Below are positions 48,133 through 56,617 of a stretch of 64,000 bases of DNA, in pieces (position 1 is the stretch's first letter; every line of letters begins with the position of its first letter). Origin of the DNA: Polyangium mundeleinium (lineage in GTDB: Bacteria > Myxococcota_A > Polyangia > Polyangiales > Polyangiaceae). The translations under genes were made by a program, and so were the position numbers. The notes under the pieces are model-generated. The model searched no databases. It was not told where the DNA came from and saw only the letters and a list, made by a program, of their open reading frames with translations. The stretch spans positions 12,804,501 through 12,868,500 of the forward strand of contig NZ_JAQNDO010000001.1 in assembly GCF_028369105.1 (NCBI RefSeq). The letters run 5' to 3'.

Positions 48133-51069
48133 CCGCCGCACCCTGAGCCTCCGCGGCTTCTCCCCCTCCCCGTCCGGCGCGAGCGTCAGCACCACATCCT
48201 CCGCGAGCGGCCCCGAAATGCGCCTCCGCGCATCCTCGATCGTCCGCACCTCCCGATCGTTCACCTTGATCAGCCGATCCCCCGGCTCCACCCCTGCGAG
48301 CTCAGCCTCGCCGTTCGGCGGCACCATCACGACCACGATCACCTTCGCCCCGCGCTCGGTCCGCTCGCCAAGCGTCAGCGCGATGCTGCCCGCGCCCTTC
48401 GGCTCGCCCTTCGCGCTCCCCTCGCCCGGCAGCGTGATGTCCACGCGTGACGTGCTCCGACCCGCGCGAACTTTTACCGCCGTCGACGCACGTCCCAGGT
48501 CCGACGAATACGCCTCGATCGTCGCATCCCCCTCGGGCACGCCGACGATCTTGAAGTGGCCCTCGCGATCCGTGGTGACGACACCACGCGGGAGCGGGCC
48601 GAGTGGCAAGTACGTGGGCACGAGCCCCGCCGCCACGCGTGCGCCCGCAACCGGTTCGTCGTTCGGATCGATCACCGTGCCCTCGACCTCGCCCGCCTCG
48701 GCGAGATCCACCGCGCCGAGATCCACCTCGCGGCTCGGCGCGGGCGCGACCGTGGCGATCTTCTCGTTCATCGCCCAGTCCGGATGCGACGCGACGATCC
48801 GCACGCGGCCCGGCGCGAGGTCCTTCACCTCGAACGCGCCCTCGGCGTCGCTGCGCGCGCGACGCACGCCCGCGTCCGTGTAGACCACGACCTCGGCACC
48901 CTCGATGCGCTCGCGTCCGTCCCTCCCCGTGACCTCGCCGCGCCCCGTGATGCCCTCGGCGAGCTCGTACGTGAGCTTCGCCGGCGCGATCTCGACCTCC
49001 TCGACGCGCGGCGCCTTGCTCGGCCGCGTCAGCACGAAGCGCAGCGGCAAACCCGCGGCGTCGGGGATCTCCACATCGCCATCGTCGTCCGTGAAGAACG
49101 TGCGGCGCAGCGGAACGGTCGGGTCGAGGGAGACAGCGCGCACCTCGACACGATCGAGCGGGTAGCCACGATCGTCGGTGACGTGCACGACGACGGCGTC
49201 GCGCTGGCGCGGCAGGACGATCTCGACCTCCTTGCGCTCGTGATCCGGGATCTCGACGATGAGCCGCGCCGCGACGTCGCTCGGCGTCTCGGGGCGCGCG
49301 ACGCTGATCAACACCTCGTCCGGGACGGCGGCGAACGCGAAGCTGCCGCTGTCATCGGTGTAGGTGACGCGCTCGAGCGTGCCGGCGGCCGCGGCGATCT
49401 CGATGCGCGCGCCGGAGACGGGGCGATGATCCGCATCAACGACGCGGCCTTCGAGCGAGCCGCCTTGATGCAGCACGACCTTCACGCGGGCCTCGCCGCC
49501 GGAGACGATGGTGACGGTCTCGCTCTCGGCCTCGACGTAGTCGGGGTGCCGAACGATCGCGTGCACGCGGCCGGGCGGGATGGGCTCGGCGCGGAACTCG
49601 CCGTCCGCGCGCGTGACCCACGGATCCCCGCCGCCGAGCGACGTGGCAGCGAAGGCCCCGGCGCGCGGCAGATCGGGGATGGGGCCGGGCATCACGCCGA
49701 GCTCGCCGATGGGCAGGAGCGGGAGCGGGCCGGGGAGCGCGAGGTCGAAGTGATCGTCGCGGAACTCGGCCATCGCGCTCGTCTCGTCGATCGGCATGCC
49801 CTCGATGTCCACGCCGACGACCTCGATCGTCGCGCCGCCGACGGGAAAACCTCGATCATCGACGACCTCGCCGACGAGCGCGCCGCCGCGCAGGAGCGAA
49901 ACACGCACCTCGGTCGCGTCGTCGTCGACGGGCACCGCGCTCCGCGGCACGAAGCCCGGGGCGCGCGCGCTGACGGTCGCGTAGCCGAGCGCGATCGGGC
50001 CGAGCACGACCACACCTTTTGCGTCCGTGCGACCGTGGATCGGGAAGGGGCTCAGGCCTTCCTCGGCGAGCACGACGCTCGCTTCCTTCACGGGCGGCGC
50101 GTCCTCGGACTCGCCGTCGGTCACCTTCACCGTGATCCTTCGGCCTGCGCCGAGCACGAGCTTCACGGGCTTCGTCACGGCGCGTTCGAGCTCGACCCCG
50201 AGCTCCGTCGCGCTCACGCGTTCACCGAGCTCGGCCTTCAGATCGTACCCGCCGCGCCGGAGCCCCACGATCCGCGCGACCCCGTTCGCATCGGCGACCG
50301 TGCTGCGCGCCGGCCAGAGCCCCGCGCCCCCGCAGAGCACGCGCGCGTAGGGCGCGGGCGTTCCGTCGGCCTCCACGACCGACACCTCGAACGCGCCGAG
50401 CCGTTCGAGCTTGATCCGCACGGGAACCGGCCCCGGCAAAACCCCCGTCCGCACGACATCGTCGTACCCGCGCGCCGTCGCGCGCACCGAAAACGGCCCT
50501 TGCCCCAGCCGATCGACCCGCGCGCGTCCATCGGCGCCGGTCATGGCCACGAACGGGAGCGGATCGCCGCCCGTGACGGTGATCTTCGCGCTGGGGAACG
50601 GCTTCTCGGCCTCGTCGACGACAACGACATCGATCGCCGCGGCCGGCTGGAGCACGAGCCTCACGACGCGCTCCCCGGCGCCGAGCACGACCCGGACCGA
50701 CCCCCGCGCGCGCCCCTCGGCATACGCGAGGAGCCACGTTTCTCCACGCGGCATGCCTTCGAGCGAAGCGACGCCGTCCTCCCCTGCGCGCGCTTCACCT
50801 GCGAAGTACGTGGTCCCGCCCTGGATCGAGAACAGCCGCACGACGGCCCCGGGCAGCGGGCGATCGTGCTCGTCGACGATGGCCACGCGCACATCGGCGT
50901 CGCGCGCGGTGAGCACCGCGGGAAGCGCGGGCGCCTGCATGGCGAGGTCGAACGGCGAGAGCCGCGTATCGAAGAGACCCGCCACGTAGAGCAGGCTCAC
51001 GAGCGTCGCGAGCAGCGCGACGAGCCGCGCGTATCGCGACGGCTTCGGAGCGGGGGGCGGGGTGCTCAC
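48115..51069 (-). CDS. Large Ig-like repeat protein with C-terminal PDZ domain
   Basis: An N-terminal anchor helix (LVALLATLVSLLYVAGLF) is followed by about nine carboxypeptidase-regulatory/Ig-like beta modules. Each carries a phrase such as VVDEAEKPFPSAKITV or VIDPNDEPVAGARV, the usual CarboxypepD_reg signature. The last 90 residues are a PDZ domain with GVEPGDRLIKVNDREV. A periplasmic or surface scaffold that binds protein C-termini is a reasonable inference; substrate and partners are unknown. The length is 984 residues. Its 3' end gave rise to the displaced direct-repeat copy. Confidence 0.85.
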   Translation of the reverse strand: MSTPPPAPKPSRYARLVALLATLVSLLYVAGLFDTRLSPFDLAMQAPALPAVLTARDADVRVAIVDEHDRPLPGAVVRLFSIQGGTTYFAGEARAGEDGVASLEGMPRGETWLLAYAEGRARGSVRVVLGAGERVVRLVLQPAAAIDVVVVDEAEKPFPSAKITVTGGDPLPFVAMTGADGRARVDRLGQGPFSVRATARGYDDVVRTGVLPGPVPVRIKLERLGAFEVSVVEADGTPAPYARVLCGGAGLWPARSTVADANGVARIVGLRRGGYDLKAELGERVSATELGVELERAVTKPVKLVLGAGRRITVKVTDGESEDAPPVKEASVVLAEEGLSPFPIHGRTDAKGVVVLGPIALGYATVSARAPGFVPRSAVPVDDDATEVRVSLLRGGALVGEVVDDRGFPVGGATIEVVGVDIEGMPIDETSAMAEFRDDHFDLALPGPLPLLPIGELGVMPGPIPDLPRAGAFAATSLGGGDPWVTRADGEFRAEPIPPGRVHAIVRHPDYVEAESETVTIVSGGEARVKVVLHQGGSLEGRVVDADHRPVSGARIEIAAAAGTLERVTYTDDSGSFAFAAVPDEVLISVARPETPSDVAARLIVEIPDHERKEVEIVLPRQRDAVVVHVTDDRGYPLDRVEVRAVSLDPTVPLRRTFFTDDDGDVEIPDAAGLPLRFVLTRPSKAPRVEEVEIAPAKLTYELAEGITGRGEVTGRDGRERIEGAEVVVYTDAGVRRARSDAEGAFEVKDLAPGRVRIVASHPDWAMNEKIATVAPAPSREVDLGAVDLAEAGEVEGTVIDPNDEPVAGARVAAGLVPTYLPLGPLPRGVVTTDREGHFKIVGVPEGDATIEAYSSDLGRASTAVKVRAGRSTSRVDITLPGEGSAKGEPKGAGSIALTLGERTERGAKVIVVVMVPPNGEAELAGVEPGDRLIKVNDREVRTIEDARRRISGPLAEDVVLTLAPDGEGEKPRRLRVRRERVRR

Positions 51070-51237
51070 GTTGTTCGGTGCTAGCGCGCATGGCGCGAGG
51101 GGACCAGCGGCAAGGGCCGGTCGTCAAAGGCCGATCCCGCGCGCGTGTGGTCAGTCCTCTGCCCAGGGATCGAGGATGCGAACTCCCGTGCGACCGATGT
51201 CGGTCTCGTTCCGATGACCTCCAACCTGGTCACCCAG

Positions 51238-51468
51238 GTCGATCGACCCCCTCCACCCCGTCCGCGACCGGCTCGAACAGGTCGATCGACCCCCTCCACC
51301 CCGTCCGCGACCGGCTCGAACAGGTCGATCGACCCCCTCCACCCCGTCCGCGACCGGCTCGAACAGGTCGATCGACCCCCTCCACCCCGTCCGCGACCGG
51401 CTCGAACAGGTCGATCGACCCCCTCCACCCCGTCCGCAACCGGTTCCAGAAGGTCGATCGACCCCCTA
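51238..51468. repeat. 43-bp tandem repeat array 2 (five full units plus one partial)
   Basis: The 396 bases 51070-51465 hold no gene. Units start at 51238, 51281, 51324, 51367, 51410 and 51453, each 43 bases apart, and the sixth is partial, cut by the stop codon of the LeuA-type gene. The reverse strand reads GAGGGGGTCGATCGACC... with GCCGGTC 24 bases along. A perfect 12-base palindrome GGTCGATCGACC lies in each unit. Period, GAGGGGGTCGA core and GCCGGTC match array 1, which lies 12 kb away in opposite orientation. Confidence 0.9.
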
Positions 51469-52725
51469 CCGCGCGTTCACCTCATCGACGACCGCCAAGA
51501 TCTCCTCGTCCGAGAGGATGTGGCTCGACCCTTTGGCCTTCTTCAGGATCGCCTCCACGAGCTCCTTCGACGGCTCGATCCTCCGCTGCCGCAACCAGAA
51601 ATTCACGTTGGAGGCGCCCGACATGTACCCCACGCAGATCTCCTGCTTCCGTCCGAACATGCCCGCCGGCACGCCCGAGTAGATCCGGTCTGCGAGCCAC
51701 GCGTCGCCCTTGCCTTGCGCCTTGATGATCGCCGCTGCGTGCACGCCCGTCGCCGTGCGGAACGCGTCGCGGCCGACGAGCGGGTAGTTGATCGGGATCT
51801 GCCAGCCCACCGCCTCCGCCGCCGTGTTGCAGTACTCCAGCATGTGCGTGAGGTCCTGGTGCTCCAGGAGCCCGAGGAGCTTCAGGTTGAGCAGGATCAG
51901 CTCCATCGCCGCGTTCCCCACGCGCTCGCCGATCCCGAGCGCCGTCCCGTGCACCCGATCCGCCCCGAACTCCAGCGCCCACAGCGCGTTCTCCAGCGCG
52001 AGCCCCCGATCGTTGTGCCCGTGCCAGTCGATGCGGACCTTTCCGTCCGCGCCATGGCCCGCGATGATCGCCTTCGTGAACGAGATCAGGTTGCGCACGC
52101 CGTCCGGCGTCGCGTGACCCACGGTGTCGCAGAGGCACAGCCTCGATGCGCCGTGGTCGATCGCCATCTTGAACAACGTCGCCAGCATGTCTGGCCGCGA
52201 GCGCGTCGTGTCTTCCGTCACGTAGGCGACGGGCAGGCCTGCCTTCACCGCCACGTCGATCGCCTCGGCGCTGCGCTTGACGATCGTGTCGAGGTCCCAG
52301 TCCTCGGCGAGCTGGCGGATCGGGCTCGATCCGATGAAACAGTAGACTTCCACGGGGATCCCCGCGCGCTGGGAGATCTCGATCATCGGCGTGATGTCGG
52401 AGACCACGGTGCGACCTGCACACGCCACGCCGAGCGGCAGGCGGTTGTCCGTGATCTCGCGGCACATGCGCAGGACGTCGTCGAAGGCGCGCTTCGAGCT
52501 ACCGGGCAGGCCGATGTCCGCGACGTGGATGCCGATCTTGGACATCAGGTGAATCAGCTTGAGCTTCTGCTCGATGTTCGGATCCGCGACCGAGGGGTTC
52601 TGCAGACCGTCGCGCAGCGTCTCGTCGAAGAACGTGACGTCCCGGGGGATCAAGCGCCCTTTTCGGCCGATCTCGTTCCAGTCGTAGATGAGGTCGTCGG
52701 ATCGGAAGTCGGGCGTGGCGCTCAT
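51466..52725 (-). CDS. LeuA/homocitrate-synthase-type acyltransferase
   Basis: A 419-residue HMGL-like TIM-barrel enzyme joining acetyl-CoA (or another acyl-CoA) to a 2-oxo acid. The metal and acyl-CoA motifs are FFDETLRDGLQNP, the DWHGHNDRG His pair, and GIGERVGNAAMEL. The family includes 2-isopropylmalate, homocitrate and citramalate synthases; the length lacks the C-terminal LeuA regulatory domain, which favours the latter two. ATG 52725 is chosen because upstream in-frame sequence is not conserved-looking. The array 2 repeats begin at its stop. Confidence 0.88.
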   Translation of the reverse strand: MSATPDFRSDDLIYDWNEIGRKGRLIPRDVTFFDETLRDGLQNPSVADPNIEQKLKLIHLMSKIGIHVADIGLPGSSKRAFDDVLRMCREITDNRLPLGVACAGRTVVSDITPMIEISQRAGIPVEVYCFIGSSPIRQLAEDWDLDTIVKRSAEAIDVAVKAGLPVAYVTEDTTRSRPDMLATLFKMAIDHGASRLCLCDTVGHATPDGVRNLISFTKAIIAGHGADGKVRIDWHGHNDRGLALENALWALEFGADRVHGTALGIGERVGNAAMELILLNLKLLGLLEHQDLTHMLEYCNTAAEAVGWQIPINYPLVGRDAFRTATGVHAAAIIKAQGKGDAWLADRIYSGVPAGMFGRKQEICVGYMSGASNVNFWLRQRRIEPSKELVEAILKKAKGSSHILSDEEILAVVDEVNAR

Positions 52726-52892
52726 GTGGAAGAGTATAATCGTGTTCGCTCCCGTCGGACGAGGGGACGCGTATTTGCCGCCGCGCGTCGTCTCGCGTCG
52801 CGTCCGAAGAGCGGCGACGAAGCGTCCTCGGGAAATAGGGCGCGTATGACGTGGCCCCGGCTCCGTGGCCGGCCTAAGCTCTGCCCCCCGCC

Positions 52893-55121
52893 ATGTCGAT
52901 CTGGCAATCGCTCCCCGAGTTCGGAACCGGCGTTCTTTACGCGATCCTGATCGCCGCGGCGTACACGTTCGCCGTCGCGCTCGCCTCGAGCACCGGCAGG
53001 CCACGCCTGCTCCAGGCAGCTCGGCTGGGCGCGTACGGCACCGTGTCCCTCGTTGGCCTCTCGGTCCTGGTGCTCGCGTTCGCCTTCGTGAGCCACGATT
53101 TCCGCATCAGCTACGTCGCTCGGTACAGCGACCGCTCGATGACCACGCCGTACCTCGTCGCGGCGCTCTGGGGCGGCCAAGACGGCTCCCTTCTCTGGTG
53201 GCTCTTCCTCACGTCGGTTTTCTCCGCGGGCTGCGTGGCGTGGCTCCGGCGCAAGTACCTCGAGCTGCAGCCCTTCGTGATCGCGACGCTGATGACCATC
53301 ATCGGCTTCTTCGCGATCCTCATGATTTTCGCGGCGAACCCCTTCACGACGAGCGCGGGTGGCGCGCCGGTGGATGGCAGCGGGCTGAACTACCAGCTCC
53401 GCAACTTCTACATGATCATCCACCCGCCGAGCCTCTACATCGGGTTCACGAGCTCGGCGATCCCCTTCGCGTTCGCGATCGCGGCGCTCGCCACAGGAAG
53501 GCTCGACAACGAGTGGATCGTGGCCACGCGCAAGTGGATGCTCTTCGCCTGGCTCTTCCTCTCGATCGGCAATGCGCTCGGCATGCTCTGGGCCTACGAG
53601 GAGCTCGGCTGGGGCGGCTACTGGGCCTGGGATCCCGTGGAGAACGCGGCGTTTTTGCCGTGGCTCACGGCGAGCGCCTACGTGCACTCGACGATGATCC
53701 AGGAGCGGCGCGGGATGCTGAAGGTCTGGAACGTCTTCCTCATCTGCGCGACGTTCTTCCTCACGATCTTCGGCACGTTCCTCACGCGCTCCGGCCTGAT
53801 CTCGAGCGTGCACTCCTTCGCCCAGTCCGGCATCGGCATCTTCTTCGTCTATTACATGGGCGTGATCGCCGCGGTGAGCATCACGCTCATCGTCTGGCGT
53901 TTGCCGAGGCTGCGGAGCGAGGGCGCCTTCGAGTCCGTGCTCTCGCGCGAGGCGGCGTTCGTTCTGAACAACTGGGGCTTCCTGAGCCTGACGGTGTTCA
54001 TCGCGACGGCGACGACGTGGCCGCGCATCAGCGAATGGCTGCTCAACCAGGAGTCGACGCTCGGGCCGACGTTCTACAACACCTGGATCCCGCCCCTCGC
54101 GCTCGTGATCTTCTTCGCCATGGGCGCGGCGCCGCTGCTCGGCTGGCGCAAGACGAGCCCGGAGCTCTTCCTGAAGAGCTTCCGCTGGCCCGTCGCGGTG
54201 ATGCTCGTCGTCGCCACGATCCACCTCTTGATCGGCAAGCGCGTGAACTACCCGGCGTTCTATGACGCCGCGCCGATCTACGAGGGCGCGCTCGGCCGCG
54301 CGCTCGCGTGGCTCTCGGGCAAGCTCCCGTTCGTCACGGTGATGCTCGTCGCGTTCAACATCACCGTCGTCGTGCAGGAGTTCTACCGCGGCGTCGCGGC
54401 GCGGCAGCGGAGCAAGAGCGACGAGGGCCTCTTCACCTCGCTCTTCAACCTCGTGGCGAAGTCGCGCCGCCGCTACGGCGGCTACGTCGTGCACGTGGGC
54501 ATCGCGCTGATGTTCCTCGGCTTCACCGGCCGCGCGTGGGGCGTCGACAAGGAGCTCAGCATGTCGCCAGGCGAGACGGCCCAGGTCGACTACTACTCCA
54601 TGACGTACGTCGGCCCGCGCATGGAGGTCGACAACGAGAAGCGCATGATCTTCACGGACCTCGACGTGGTCCGTCAGGGCAAGTCCATCGGCCGCGTCAC
54701 GCCGGCAAAATTCATCTACAAGACCGGCGCCGATCAGCCCTCGACCGAGGTCGCCAAGCACATGACCATCCGCGACGATCTCTACGTGATCGTAGGAATG
54801 GTCAACCCGACGACGAAGGTCGCCTCGTTCCAGTTCCACGTGAACCCGCTCGTGAACTTCATCTGGATCGGCGTGGGCATCCTGATCCTCGGCGCGATCG
54901 TATCGATGTGGCCCGAGGTCGCGCTGGAGGAGGCGGGCGCGTTCGGCTACATCCGCGCCGCGGCCTCGGTCGCGACGTCCGTCATCTTCGCCCTGCTCCT
55001 CGCGGCCGGCCCCTCGCTCGCCTACGGCGGGACGGCGTCCCCGCGTGCCCCGCCTGCGCCGGCGATCGAAGCGCCCTCCCCTGCGCCCCTGCCTGGCGCT
55101 GCCCTCGCTCCCGCCAAGTAA
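52893..55121 (+). CDS. ccmF: Cytochrome c haem lyase CcmF
   Basis: A membrane protein of 742 residues with about 14 helices. The WWD-like haem-binding segment is WGGYWAWDPVENA, and His residues flank it (IIHPPSLYIGF, VHVGIALMFLG). The large soluble C-terminal domain (SMSPGETAQVDYYSMTY and beyond) fits CcmF. The protein joins haem to apocytochrome CxxCH. It starts a five-gene plus-strand operon and is divergent from the LeuA-type gene across 167 bases. Confidence 0.95.
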   Translation: MSIWQSLPEFGTGVLYAILIAAAYTFAVALASSTGRPRLLQAARLGAYGTVSLVGLSVLVLAFAFVSHDFRISYVARYSDRSMTTPYLVAALWGGQDGSLLWWLFLTSVFSAGCVAWLRRKYLELQPFVIATLMTIIGFFAILMIFAANPFTTSAGGAPVDGSGLNYQLRNFYMIIHPPSLYIGFTSSAIPFAFAIAALATGRLDNEWIVATRKWMLFAWLFLSIGNALGMLWAYEELGWGGYWAWDPVENAAFLPWLTASAYVHSTMIQERRGMLKVWNVFLICATFFLTIFGTFLTRSGLISSVHSFAQSGIGIFFVYYMGVIAAVSITLIVWRLPRLRSEGAFESVLSREAAFVLNNWGFLSLTVFIATATTWPRISEWLLNQESTLGPTFYNTWIPPLALVIFFAMGAAPLLGWRKTSPELFLKSFRWPVAVMLVVATIHLLIGKRVNYPAFYDAAPIYEGALGRALAWLSGKLPFVTVMLVAFNITVVVQEFYRGVAARQRSKSDEGLFTSLFNLVAKSRRRYGGYVVHVGIALMFLGFTGRAWGVDKELSMSPGETAQVDYYSMTYVGPRMEVDNEKRMIFTDLDVVRQGKSIGRVTPAKFIYKTGADQPSTEVAKHMTIRDDLYVIVGMVNPTTKVASFQFHVNPLVNFIWIGVGILILGAIVSMWPEVALEEAGAFGYIRAAASVATSVIFALLLAAGPSLAYGGTASPRAPPAPAIEAPSPAPLPGAALAPAK

Positions 55122-55127
55122 CTCCGA

Positions 55128-55676
55128 ATGACGACCCGACGAACACCGCTCCACCTCGCGCTGCTCACCGCGGCCAGCCTCGCCGCCGCGTGGCTGACGT
55201 TCGATCCGCACCTCGCGCACGGACAGCACACGGGCGGCACGGGGACCGTGTCGATCCAGAACGAGACCGAGCGCCAGCTCTTCTGGAGCCTCATCTGCAC
55301 CTGCGGCTGCCCGCGCGAGACGCTCGGCACCTGCCCGTGCGACATCGCGCACCAGCGCCGCACCGCGCTGCGCGAGCTGCTCGCCGAGGGCAAGACGGTC
55401 GAGCAGGCGCAGGACGTCTACGTCTCGATGTACGGGCCCAAATCGCTCGCCGTGCCGCGCAACCAGGGCGCGAGCCGCGCGCTTTGGGTCGTGCCCCTCA
55501 CGGCGATCGTGGCCGGGGCCGGGCTCGTGTTCGTCGTCCTGCGACGCTGGCAGCGACGTGGGCTCGCCGCCGCGGCGGCAGGGCCCGCGGGGACGAAGGC
55601 CACGACCAAAAACGACAAGCGTGACGCCTACGACGACAGGCTCGATCAGGAGCTGAAGGACCTCGACGACGAATGA
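55128..55676 (+). CDS. CcmH-like thiol protein of cytochrome c maturation
   Basis: A signal peptide, a helical periplasmic domain, a C-terminal membrane helix (VVPLTAIVAGAGLVFVVL) and an acidic tail fit CcmH. CcmH reduces apocytochrome thiols, normally through an LRCxxCQ motif. Here the segment reads LICTCGCPRETLGTCPCD: five cysteines in place of two. The gene begins 6 bases after ccmF and overlaps the next gene's ATG in ATGA. Confidence 0.85.
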   Translation: MTTRRTPLHLALLTAASLAAAWLTFDPHLAHGQHTGGTGTVSIQNETERQLFWSLICTCGCPRETLGTCPCDIAHQRRTALRELLAEGKTVEQAQDVYVSMYGPKSLAVPRNQGASRALWVVPLTAIVAGAGLVFVVLRRWQRRGLAAAAAGPAGTKATTKNDKRDAYDDRLDQELKDLDDE

Positions 55677-56617
55677 GCTCCGAGACCAGCACGGACAAAC
55701 GCGCCGTGGACAAGCGGGACCGGGGGCTCGGGGGCGTAGCTCCGCGTGCCGGAGCGGAGCCCCCGAACGGCGACCGCGGGCTCGGGGGCGCAGCTTCGCG
55801 CGCCGAAGCGGAGCCCCCGAACGTCGACCAGGAGCTCGAGCGCAAGATCGCGGATGCCGTGAAGGTCGGCGTTCCGGCCGTGACGGCCATCCTCGCGCTC
55901 CTCGGGGGCATGTTCGTCGACGTGCCCACGGCCATCCTGGTCCTCGCGGCCGGCGTCCTCGTGACGGTGATCGCGAGCTTCTGGGCGAGCCTGCGCACGC
56001 TGCTCGGCGAGACGCCGCTCTCCGGCGCCGACGCCTACGCGATCGGCGCTCCGCCTCGCGCCGAGGAGGAGCAGAAGCGCGCCGTGATCCGCGCGCTCAA
56101 GGACCTCGAATTCGAGCGCAGCGTCGGCAAGATCAGCGAGGAGGACTATCGCGTCCTCGTCACGAAATACCGCGCCGAAGCCAAGCGCCTGCTGCAAGCC
56201 CTCGACCAGAGCGCGGCGCCGGGCCGTGAGCGGGCCGAGGTGCTCGTGCAGCGGCGCCTGAAGCAGCTCGGCCTGCTCGACGACGAGAAGGAAGAGACGG
56301 ACGAGGACGACGAAGCGGACGAGGCCGCGGAGGCCCCGGCGCCGAAGGCAGAGGCCAAGGCCGCGCCGGAGCCGGCGGCGGCGAAGGAAGAGGCCGACGA
56401 GGCCTCGAAGAAGCCCAAGAAAAAGAAGAAGGCGAAGACGCCCGCGAAGGCGACGAGCGACGAGGCCGCCGCGCAGCGCGCGTGTGATGCGTGCGGCACG
56501 GAGAACGACGAGGACGCTTTGTTCTGCAAGAAATGCGGCGCGCGCATGGCCGCACCCGAGCCCGCGGAGGAGACCCGCGAGGCGAAGAAGGCCGACGAGG
56601 AGGCGGAAGCGTCGTGA
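55673..56617 (+). CDS. Two-helix membrane protein with C-terminal zinc ribbon
   Basis: Two adjacent membrane helices (AVTAILALLGGMFVDV, AILVLAAGVLVTVIAS) precede a coiled helical region, an acidic and Lys-rich linker and a zinc-ribbon CDACG...CKKCG at the C-terminus. Near residues 13-50 the protein is coded by two copies of the 35-base hairpin repeat, giving the near-duplicate RGLGGVAPRAGAEPPN and RGLGGAASRAEAEPPN. It resembles no CcmI I know. Placed third in the ccm operon with overlapping starts, a role in cytochrome maturation is plausible. Confidence 0.75.
   Translation: MSSETSTDKRAVDKRDRGLGGVAPRAGAEPPNGDRGLGGAASRAEAEPPNVDQELERKIADAVKVGVPAVTAILALLGGMFVDVPTAILVLAAGVLVTVIASFWASLRTLLGETPLSGADAYAIGAPPRAEEEQKRAVIRALKDLEFERSVGKISEEDYRVLVTKYRAEAKRLLQALDQSAAPGRERAEVLVQRRLKQLGLLDDEKEETDEDDEADEAAEAPAPKAEAKAAPEPAAAKEEADEASKKPKKKKKAKTPAKATSDEAAAQRACDACGTENDEDALFCKKCGARMAAPEPAEETREAKKADEEAEAS
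55730..55818. repeat. Two 35-bp hairpin repeats inside the zinc-ribbon protein gene
   Basis: Copies at 55730-55764 and 55784-55818, 54 bases apart (18 codons, keeping frame). The first pairs CTCCG with CGGAG, the second CTTCG with CGAAG; the outer stem GGGGGC/GCCCCC is constant. The same 35-base design sits in rarA. Confidence 0.8.

Noticed and set aside
48556-51084. 842-residue plus-strand open frame opposite the PDZ protein gene
   Set aside because: It is the antisense shadow of a clear Ig-like/PDZ gene; its Arg- and Asp-rich composition and lack of motifs are what high G+C antisense frames produce.
51238-51468. CRISPR array
   Set aside because: The units are back-to-back copies with no spacers.
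52722-55352. 876-residue minus-strand frame opposite ccmF
   Set aside because: It is low-complexity and Arg/Glu-rich, it overlies an unmistakable CcmF, and it has no domain.
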